Assembly: GCA_016937175.1 (NCBI GenBank)
Contig: JAFGWL010000058.1
Span: 1 to 12,800, forward strand
DNA length: 12,800 nucleotides
Direction: 5' to 3'
Source: Candidatus Mcinerneyibacteriota bacterium
Lineage (GTDB): Bacteria > Macinerneyibacteriota > Macinerneyibacteria > Macinerneyibacteriales > DSCS01
In this document: piece after piece, positions 7,949-12,800 of the stretch
Numbering within the stretch: position 1 is the first letter of the stretch
Layout of the letters: each line of letters starts with the position of its first letter
Position numbers and translations under genes: made by a program
The notes under the pieces: generated by a model
Seen by the model: only the letters and a program-made list of their open reading frames with translations
What the model was told of the DNA's origin: nothing
The model's database searches: none

Positions 7949-7980
7949 AGAGGAAACTTCATTCTTTTAAGGGGGACAGG

Positions 7981-8922
7981 ATGGCAGAAGGAAAAAAGAT
8001 CATCCAGAAGCAGAAGCCTATGCGGACTGTGCTTACGGGACTGACCCCCGCGGTGGCCGTTTCTGTCTATTATTTCGGATGGAGAAGCCTGGTGCTTCTC
8101 TTTGTCGTCACTTTTTTCGGATTTTTAACAGAGTATATCTTTAACAGGTTTTATAATAAGCCTGTCACCGAGGCGGTCTTTGTCACCTGTGTCCTCTTTG
8201 CTCTTTCCCTTCCGCCTACACTGCCTTACTGGATGGCCGCTCTGGGGATCATCTTCGGCCTGGTCTTCGGAAAACTGGCCTTCGGCGGGTTCGGACGCAA
8301 TGTCTTCAACCCCGCTCTGGTGGGTCGTGTTTTCCTCTATATCAATTTCGGTAACGCGATGACAGGGAAAGGGGCCTGGCTTGACCCCGACGGGACTTTC
8401 CCCGCCGGCCTGGTACGTTTTACTCTGGACAGTATCAGCGAAGCCACTCCTCTCAGAGCTCTTGCTTCGGGTGGCTCCGTTGCGTTGAAGGATCTTTTTT
8501 TAGGGAACACAGGAGGATGCCTGGGAGATACGGCGGCTTTCCTTCTTATTATGGGAGGGATCTATATCCTCTGGAAAAAAGTCGCCAATTACCGTATTGT
8601 CACCGGGGTCCTGCTGGGTTTTCTGGCGATGAACGGCAGCTTGTGGCTGGCAGGCCTGACTTTTGATCCCCTGCGGGGGCTGTTGGCCGGAGGTTTTTTG
8701 CTGGGAGCTTTCTTCATGGCCACAGACCCTGTCTCAGCAGCCCAGACGAACAGGGGACGGTGGATATACGGGATCCTTATCGGTGTCTTGTCCGTTCTCA
8801 TCCGGGTATTCTCCAATTGGCCCGAAGGGGTCATGTTTGCTATTCTCCTGGGAAATATGTTCGCTCCTATCATCGATTATGCCCTTTCAGCCAATAAAAA
8901 AAAGGAGAGCTCTCATGCCTGA
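7981..8922 (+). CDS. nqrB: Na+-translocating NADH:quinone oxidoreductase subunit B
   Basis: A 313-residue integral membrane subunit of Na+-NQR, carrying covalent FMN and belonging to the sodium path. About ten hydrophobic segments can be seen. The flavinylation motif is D-S-I-S-E-A-T-P-L (residues 150-158), with the FMN acceptor Thr at 156. N-P-A-L-V-G-R and F-M-A-T-D-P-V-S-A (245-253) are conserved in the NqrB/RnfD family. The C-terminal stretch (W-I-Y-G-I-L-I-G-V-L, then N-x-F-A-P-I-I-D-Y) matches NqrB better than RnfD, and the following nqrF settles the identity. It is shorter than typical NqrB of about 410 residues, mainly because the long soluble N-terminus is reduced to about 15 residues. 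It overlaps nqrC by 8 bases. No nqrA precedes it. Confidence 0.92.
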   Translation: MAEGKKIIQKQKPMRTVLTGLTPAVAVSVYYFGWRSLVLLFVVTFFGFLTEYIFNRFYNKPVTEAVFVTCVLFALSLPPTLPYWMAALGIIFGLVFGKLAFGGFGRNVFNPALVGRVFLYINFGNAMTGKGAWLDPDGTFPAGLVRFTLDSISEATPLRALASGGSVALKDLFLGNTGGCLGDTAAFLLIMGGIYILWKKVANYRIVTGVLLGFLAMNGSLWLAGLTFDPLRGLLAGGFLLGAFFMATDPVSAAQTNRGRWIYGILIGVLSVLIRVFSNWPEGVMFAILLGNMFAPIIDYALSANKKKESSHA

Positions 8923-9553
8923 GAAGAAAGGAGCCTGGGGGAAAAGCCTCTATACCATTGTTTTTATGACTTTTCTGACAGCGCTCTTCATCACTGTACT
9001 GTCCCTTCTCTTTCTCAAGACACGTCCGCGGATCAGGGTCAATGAGAGTTATGATTTCAAAAGTGCTGTTTTGCACGCAGCAGGAGAAGAAACAGGCCGT
9101 TCAGGCCCCGAAGCTCTCATAGCTCATTATGATTCTTCTGTGGAAGAGAAGAAGCTCCCAGAAGGCAAAGGATTATATTATAAAGTATTGCGCCGGGACG
9201 GGTCTGTCTCCTATGTATTCCCTTTCCAGGGGCCGGGGCTTTGGGGTGAGATCGAAGGAGTGCTGGGGTACAACGGAGGCCTGACGGAGATCACGGGGTT
9301 TGATATCCTGAAACAGAATGAGACTCCGGGCCTGGGCGGACGGATTACCGAAGCGTGGTTTAAGAGTCAGTTCAAGGGGAAAGTGGGCCCTTTTATCGCA
9401 CTTGTGACAAGTGAGGAAGGCCGGGATTCTGTAAACTCTTTCCAGGCTGTGACCGGGGCCACATCGACTTCTGCTGCGGTCCAGTCCATTTTGAATGATT
9501 TGATCCGAAGCAGCATCGAGATGCTGAGAACTGTTCCCGAGGAGGAGCGATGA
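8915..9553 (+). CDS. nqrC: Na+-translocating NADH:quinone oxidoreductase subunit C
   Basis: A 212-residue subunit with one N-terminal TM anchor (about 11-34) and an extracytoplasmic FMN domain. The family motif E-T-P-G-L-G-G is present. The ApbE flavinylation site is T-G-A-T-S-T-S, with acceptor Thr at residue 183 (codon 9461-9463). Position -6 from that Thr, normally Asp (as in D-G-L-S-G-A-T), is Gln 177 here. The protein is shorter than proteobacterial NqrC of about 255 residues and nearer to RnfG in size. The ATG at 8915, inside the nqrB end, has AAAGGAG just upstream and begins the expected basic-then-hydrophobic N-terminus. The frame stays open further upstream, but that part is nqrB in another frame. 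The stop overlaps nqrD by ATGA. Confidence 0.92.
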   Translation: MPEKKGAWGKSLYTIVFMTFLTALFITVLSLLFLKTRPRIRVNESYDFKSAVLHAAGEETGRSGPEALIAHYDSSVEEKKLPEGKGLYYKVLRRDGSVSYVFPFQGPGLWGEIEGVLGYNGGLTEITGFDILKQNETPGLGGRITEAWFKSQFKGKVGPFIALVTSEEGRDSVNSFQAVTGATSTSAAVQSILNDLIRSSIEMLRTVPEEER

Positions 9554-10158
9554 AAGGTAATACGAAAAAATTGTTCCGGGACGGGTTGTTCAAAAACAAC
9601 CCCGTCTTTATTCAGATCCTTGGGATCTGTTCCACACTAGCTGTGACCAACAGGGTCAAAAACACCGTTGTCATGGTGGCCGGTTTGCTTTTTGTCGTAG
9701 CCTTGTCCAATCTTACCATCTCCCTTCTTCGCAAAGCGATTCCGTCGCGTGTGAGGATGATGGCCGAAGTCCTGATCATTGCCTCATTTGTCATTATCGT
9801 CGATATCGTTCTGAAGGCCTATCTGTGGGATATCTCAAAACAGCTTGGCCCCTATGTGGGACTCATCATCACCAACTGTATTATTATGGGACGGGCGGAA
9901 GCCTTTGCCATCTCCAACCCTCCGTGGCCCTCCTTTTTGGACGGTATCGCTTCAGGACTGGGATATGCCTATGTCCTGGTCTCCATCGCCATCGTCAGGG
10001 AGCTTTTGGGGAATGGTACTCTCTGGGAGATCCAGATTCTGGGAGACTGGTGGGTCAAATGGACCATGATGGTCATGGCCTCCGGGGCCTTTTTCATGTT
10101 GGCTCTCTTCATCTGGATCATGAAAGGGATCGTCTTCAGAGAGCGGGGTGAAGCATGA
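9550..10158 (+). CDS. nqrD: Na+-translocating NADH:quinone oxidoreductase subunit D
   Basis: A 202-residue integral membrane subunit of the NqrD/RnfE family, with six predicted TM segments. Together with NqrE it forms the inverted-topology core that holds an iron-sulfur centre mid-membrane. The two conserved cysteines are visible: Cys27 in L-G-I-C-S-T-L-A-V-T, and Cys110 in I-T-N-C-I-I-M-G-R-A-E-A-F-A. N-P-P-W-P-S-F-L-D-G and I-V-R-E-L-L-G-N-G-T are further family landmarks. Length is normal. The start overlaps the nqrC stop (ATGA) with GGAGGAG upstream; its own stop overlaps nqrE the same way. Confidence 0.95.
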   Translation: MKGNTKKLFRDGLFKNNPVFIQILGICSTLAVTNRVKNTVVMVAGLLFVVALSNLTISLLRKAIPSRVRMMAEVLIIASFVIIVDIVLKAYLWDISKQLGPYVGLIITNCIIMGRAEAFAISNPPWPSFLDGIASGLGYAYVLVSIAIVRELLGNGTLWEIQILGDWWVKWTMMVMASGAFFMLALFIWIMKGIVFRERGEA

Positions 10159-10742
10159 CTTTTCTGGGAGCTTTTGCCGTTTTTTTTGCAGCGATCTTTA
10201 CCAACAATATCCTCCTGACCAACTATCTGGGGATGTGCTCCTTTCTTTCCGTCTCCCGGGAAGTAAAGACATCGGTGGGCCTGGGAGCAGCGGTGACCTT
10301 TGTCATGGCCTTTACAAGCGCCATCAACTGGGCCGTCTACCACTACCTTCTGGTTCCGGATCTTGTCTATCTGCGATATATAGTCTTTATCGTGGTCATC
10401 GCCGCTTTTGTCCAGATCGTGGAAATGATCATTGAACGGGTATCCGATGTCCTTTATGCGGCATTGGGGATATTTTTGCCTTTAATCACCGTCAACTGTG
10501 CAATCCTGGGGGTCAGCCTTTTTATGGTCATCCGGGAATATACCTTTCTTCAGTCATTTGCTTTCGGCCTTGGGAGCGGCCTGGGTTGGATGCTGGCCAT
10601 CATCGCCATGGCGGGGATCCGCAGGAAGATCGCCAAAAGCCCGATCCCGAGGGGGCTGGAGGGCGCCGGGATAACACTGATCATTGCCGGGATCATGGCC
10701 ATGGCTTTTGTGGGGTTTTCAGGGATGATCACCCTGGGATAA
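10155..10742 (+). CDS. nqrE: Na+-translocating NADH:quinone oxidoreductase subunit E
   Basis: A 195-residue integral membrane subunit, homologous to NqrD and RnfA, with six predicted TM segments. Cysteines Cys28 (Y-L-G-M-C-S-F-L) and Cys115 (T-V-N-C-A-I-L-G-V) are the expected partners of the two NqrD cysteines for the shared [2Fe-2S] centre. V-T-F-V-M-A-F-T...Y-H-Y-L-L resembles the NqrE consensus. The C-terminal half has E-G-A-G-I-T-L-I-I-A-G-I and ends in G-F-S-G-M, as usual. Length is normal. Translation is coupled to nqrD by the ATGA overlap, and nqrF follows after 12 bases. Confidence 0.95.
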   Translation: MTFLGAFAVFFAAIFTNNILLTNYLGMCSFLSVSREVKTSVGLGAAVTFVMAFTSAINWAVYHYLLVPDLVYLRYIVFIVVIAAFVQIVEMIIERVSDVLYAALGIFLPLITVNCAILGVSLFMVIREYTFLQSFAFGLGSGLGWMLAIIAMAGIRRKIAKSPIPRGLEGAGITLIIAGIMAMAFVGFSGMITLG

Positions 10743-10754
10743 GGGAGGCCTATT

Positions 10755-11855
10755 TTGAACGAACTGATTCAAGCTGTGGGAATCCTCTCGGCCATATCAG
10801 CAGTGCTTTCTCTGCTTATGGTCATCGCCGACAGGACCATTGCCAATTACGGCGAAGTGACCATCACCATTAATGATGAGAAAAAGTTAACTGTTCAGGG
10901 GGGGAGCACTCTGTTGAGCACACTGATGAGTGAGGAGATCTTCATTCCTTCCGCGTGTGGAGGCCGGGGCTCCTGCGGATTCTGCAAAGTCAGGGTCCTG
11001 GAGGGAGCGGGGGATACCCTGCCTACGGAACTTCCTCATCTGTCCGAAGAAGAGCGCCGAAACAGTATCCGCCTCTCCTGTCAGCTGAAAATTAAAAAAG
11101 ATATGAAGATCGAGATCCCTGAGGAACTCTTTAATGTGAAGCAATTTAGGGGGGTCGTGGCCCGGATAAGGGATCTGACGTATGATATTAAGGAGATCAC
11201 CATCCGTCTTCTGGAGCCTGCAGAGATCTCCTTCAAGGCCGGCCAGTATGTACAGCTGGAGACACCCGAGTATGAATTGGCTGACGAGCCTGTCTACAGG
11301 GCCTACTCTGTCTCTTCGGCTCCCAGCCGAAAGGACCTGGTGGAATTGGAGATCCGGCGTGTCCCCAACGGGATCTGCACGACCTATGTCCATGATTATC
11401 TGAAGGAAGGGGCCGCGGTGACGTTGAACGGGCCTTATGGCGAATTCTTCTTGCGTGATTCAACCCGGAGGATCGTCTTTATCGCCGGAGGGTCGGGAAA
11501 CGCTCCCATCAAATCCATACTTTCGGATATGGCGGAAAAGAAGATCGGGCGAAAGGCTCTTTACTTCTTCGGTGCCAGGACTACAAAAGACCTCTTTTTA
11601 CAAGAGGAGATGAAAGCATTTGAAGGACAATTGTCCGATTTTACATATATCCCCGCCCTTTCAGAACCTGCAGAAGAAGATAATTGGGGCGGAGAGACAG
11701 GGCTCATCACCGATGTTATCGACCGACGCCTGGACATGGGTGAAGAGACCGAAGCTTACCTGTGCGGCAGCCCCGGAATGATCGCAGCCTGCATTAAAGT
11801 CCTGACAGCGAAAGGAATTCCCGAAGAGCGTATCTATTATGATAAATTTGCATGA
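10755..11855 (+). CDS. nqrF: Na+-translocating NADH:quinone oxidoreductase subunit F (NADH-oxidising)
   Basis: A 366-residue entry subunit that oxidises NADH through FAD and a [2Fe-2S] ferredoxin domain. One N-terminal TM anchor (about 5-26) is followed by the ferredoxin domain with Cys68, Cys74, Cys77 and Cys109 (S-A-C-G-G-R-G-S-C-G-F-C and R-L-S-C-Q). Next is the FAD domain (R-A-Y-S-V-S-S), then the NADH domain (G-G-S-G-N-A-P, Y-L-C-G-S-P-G-M). The terminal Y-Y-D-K-F-A keeps an aromatic residue near the end, as in other NqrF. It lacks a segment of about 30 residues found in Vibrio NqrF between the flavin-domain start and R-A-Y-S, and so is shorter than the usual 407. The start codon is TTG with GGGAGG six bases upstream; the next in-frame ATG (residue 22) would remove most of the membrane anchor. 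Confidence 0.95.
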   Translation: MNELIQAVGILSAISAVLSLLMVIADRTIANYGEVTITINDEKKLTVQGGSTLLSTLMSEEIFIPSACGGRGSCGFCKVRVLEGAGDTLPTELPHLSEEERRNSIRLSCQLKIKKDMKIEIPEELFNVKQFRGVVARIRDLTYDIKEITIRLLEPAEISFKAGQYVQLETPEYELADEPVYRAYSVSSAPSRKDLVELEIRRVPNGICTTYVHDYLKEGAAVTLNGPYGEFFLRDSTRRIVFIAGGSGNAPIKSILSDMAEKKIGRKALYFFGARTTKDLFLQEEMKAFEGQLSDFTYIPALSEPAEEDNWGGETGLITDVIDRRLDMGEETEAYLCGSPGMIAACIKVLTAKGIPEERIYYDKFA

Positions 11856-11867
11856 GAGGAGTCAGGC

Positions 11868-12335
11868 ATGAAACAGACAGTCCAGATGGATAAGATTCAG
11901 GCCAGCATGCGGCGGGGTGTCATTACCCTGGAAGGTTTTTTGGGAACGGATACGCGAAAACTCGTAGATATTCTAATAGATGATGATGCTGAGGTCCGCC
12001 GCCTGGGGATGAGTCACGAGGCCATTGCCCGCCGCATGCTGGAGCTGAAACAGGCAGGGGAAGCAGGGCTGGGAGAGTTTGTCACTGTCGGTGAACAGCT
12101 TGAGGTCAAAGTGGATGCTGTCCGCGGGAAGCTGCCTTGCCCCTTCGGTGATCCGGGGATCTTCGGGAAAGTAAATACAACGGTTCGGAATAAAAAGACC
12201 AAAAAAGAGGTGACTTATACCGATCTTCATATCCACATGATCTGGGCTCACGGGTTTTATGAGGGGAAAGGATCCCGCTTCCGGCTGGAACCTGCCGAAC
12301 TTATAGACATATTGGAAGTTAAAAGAGACGAATAA
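11868..12335 (+). CDS. Conserved-looking protein of unknown function, last gene of nqr operon
   Basis: I do not recognise this 155-residue protein and assign no function. It starts 12 bases after nqrF with AGAGGA seven bases upstream of its ATG, so it is almost certainly co-transcribed with the pump. It has no signal peptide or membrane segment and should be cytoplasmic. The N-terminal half is charged and helical (A-I-A-R-R-M-L-E-L-K). The C-terminal half holds motifs that look conserved: G-K-L-P-C-P-F-G-D-P-G (single Cys, residue 91), then a patch with His 121, 123 and 128 (D-L-H-I-H-M-I-W-A-H-G-F-Y-E-G-K-G), then F-R-L-E-P. One Cys plus clustered His could suggest metal or redox binding, but this is speculation. 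It is neither NqrM (small, Cys-rich, membrane) nor ApbE. Confidence 0.85.
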   Translation: MKQTVQMDKIQASMRRGVITLEGFLGTDTRKLVDILIDDDAEVRRLGMSHEAIARRMLELKQAGEAGLGEFVTVGEQLEVKVDAVRGKLPCPFGDPGIFGKVNTTVRNKKTKKEVTYTDLHIHMIWAHGFYEGKGSRFRLEPAELIDILEVKRDE

Positions 12336-12340
12336 CCCGG

Positions 12341-12399
12341 ATTTTTATTTTCTTTTTTTTTAAAAAGTGCTTGACACCCCCCGGTGACTTCACTATACT
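12341..12399 (+). promoter_or_regulatory. Strong rRNA-operon promoter with A/T-rich upstream element
   Basis: TTGACA at 12371-12376 and TATACT at 12394-12399 are spaced by 17 bases. They are preceded by an A/T tract (12341-12366, runs of T then AAAAA) in the position of an UP element. Transcription should start near 12406. The promoter drives tRNA-Lys, tRNA-Glu and the 16S gene. It begins 36 bases after the last protein gene stop, with no GC-rich terminator stem between them. Confidence 0.85.
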
Positions 12400-12405
12400 C
12401 CTTTT

Positions 12406-12456
12406 CGTTGGCGCTGAGCTCGAAAGAAGCAAAGCGGCGGCATTTTTTTTTGGGGA
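12406..12456 (+). promoter_or_regulatory. rRNA-operon leader with T9 run and complementarity to tRNA-Lys
   Basis: This short leader lies between the expected transcript start and tRNA-Lys. Three segments are complementary to the tRNA in nested order: CGTTGG (12406-12411) with 12517-12522, GCTGAGCT (12413-12420) with 12465-12472, and GCGGC (12434-12438) with 12459-12463. A run of nine T residues (12443-12451) follows a weak possible stem (GGCGCT at 12410-12415 with AGCGGC at 12433-12438, one mismatch). No boxA-like antitermination sequence is evident. A role in folding, processing or attenuation is inference. Confidence 0.4.
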
Positions 12457-12529
12457 GGGCCGCTAGCTCAGCTGGTAGAGCAACGCCCTTTTAAGGCGTG
12501 GGTCGTTGGTTCGAATCCAACGCGGCTCA
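12457..12529 (+). tRNA. tRNA-Lys(UUU)
   Basis: A full 73-base cloverleaf. The acceptor stem GGGCCGC/GCGGCTC pairs with one G-U, and the discriminator is A. The D-arm contains AGCTCAGCTGGTAGAGC. The anticodon stem ACGCC/GGCGT encloses loop CTTTTAA with anticodon TTT at 12490-12492. The T-arm is GTTGG-TTCGAAT-CCAAC. The 3' CCA is not encoded. It is the first gene of the rRNA transcript. Confidence 0.97.
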
Positions 12530-12539
12530 TGACAGACGA

Positions 12540-12612
<73 letters not shown>

Positions 12613-12630
12613 TAGGCTTGTAAAAGCCTG
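12613..12630 (+). other. GNRA-tetraloop hairpin between tRNA-Glu and 16S rRNA
   Basis: AGGCTT (12614-12619) and AAGCCT (12624-12629) form a perfect 6-bp stem, plus a flanking U-G pair, closed by loop GTAA, which belongs to the stable GNRA class. No T-run follows, so it is probably a processing or structural element at the tRNA-Glu 3' end rather than a terminator. Confidence 0.55.
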
Positions 12631-12663
12631 TTGAAGCACATAGTGAAGAGAGAAAATGTCGGG

Positions 12664-12681
12664 CTCAAAGATAAATTTGAG
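12664..12681 (+). other. Small hairpin in the 16S leader
   Basis: CTCAAA (12664-12669) and TTTGAG (12676-12681) pair perfectly around a 6-base loop, about 30 bases before the expected mature 16S end. It is A/T-rich and weak. It may be part of the pre-16S leader fold, whose 3' partner lies outside this window. Confidence 0.35.
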
Positions 12682-12712
12682 TTTAATGAGTGGATTAACT
12701 TAATTGATTATA

Positions 12713-12800
12713 TTCAATGAGAGTTTGATCCTGGCTCAGAGCGAACATTGGCGGCGCGTTTAACACATGCAAGTCGAGCGAGAAAACTTCTTCGGAAGTG
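12713..12800 (+). rRNA. 16S ribosomal RNA, 5' end only (cut by window edge)
   Basis: The universal AGAGTTTGATCCTGGCTCAG lies at 12720-12739. The conserved GGCGGCGCG and ACACATGCAAGTCGAGCG follow. ACTTC-TTCG-GAAGT near the end is the helix 6 hairpin with a UUCG loop. The mature 5' end is set about 7 bases upstream of AGAGTTTGAT by analogy and is approximate. The GGCGGCGCG form hints at Spirochaetota, though this stretch is too short to place the organism. ACATTGG replaces the common ACGCTGG. Confidence 0.95.

Noticed and set aside
8663-8914. Upstream extension of nqrC from 8663
   Set aside because: This part is nqrB read in another frame; the ATG at 8915 with AAAGGAG starts the expected N-terminus.
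7981-8922. Calling the first pump gene rnfD and the cluster an Rnf complex
   Set aside because: The C-terminal W-I-Y-G and F-A-P-I-I-D-Y motifs fit NqrB, the cluster has nqrF with the ferredoxin-FAD-NADH layout, and there is no rnfB or rnfC.
12336-12366. T-rich stretch after the last protein gene as an intrinsic terminator
   Set aside because: No G/C-rich stem precedes it; its position just upstream of the -35 fits an A/T-rich promoter element better.

Overview
The window comes from a Gram-negative-type bacterium. An outer-membrane efflux protein, a lipoprotein adaptor and Na+-NQR subunits support this. The first ~89 bases of a 16S rRNA gene close the window; their GGCGGCGCG segment hints at Spirochaetota, but I hold that only loosely because too little of the 16S is present. 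All genes are on the + strand and tightly packed.

Region by region. (1) 1-831 holds most of fmt (methionyl-tRNA formyltransferase), cut by the left edge. (2) 832-970 holds a near-consensus sigma70-type promoter with a palindromic candidate operator just downstream of the -10. (3) 971-7840 is a seven-gene operon: TetR-family repressor, membrane-fusion lipoprotein, ABC ATPase, TolC-like outer-membrane factor, a second ABC ATPase and two ABC-2 permeases. This is the gene logic of the E. coli cecR-ybhG-ybhF-ybhS-ybhR system. Here the fused YbhF ATPase is two separate genes, with an outer-membrane channel gene between them. Together they would form a complete trans-envelope exporter, probably for toxic small molecules, controlled by its own repressor. 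(4) 7841-7980 carries an inverted repeat over the last permease stop codon, then another near-consensus promoter. (5) 7981-11855 encodes NqrB, NqrC, NqrD, NqrE and NqrF of the Na+-translocating NADH:quinone oxidoreductase. No nqrA is present. nqrF is followed closely by a gene for a 155-residue protein I do not recognise (11868-12335). (6) 12336-12800 is the start of a ribosomal RNA operon: an A/T-rich upstream tract, a TTGACA-17-TATACT promoter, a short leader, tRNA-Lys(UUU), tRNA-Glu(UUC), a spacer with two small hairpins, and the 5' end of 16S rRNA.

How the parts work together: the efflux operon builds one machine of energised inner-membrane transporter, periplasmic adaptor and outer-membrane channel. 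The nqr genes build one redox-driven sodium pump whose flavin sites (NqrB T156, NqrC T183), NqrD/E cysteines and NqrF ferredoxin cysteines can all be seen. The most interesting points are the nqrA-less cluster with its unknown downstream partner, the split and asymmetric ATPase pair, and the rRNA operon that opens with two tRNAs and a leader complementary to the first of them.
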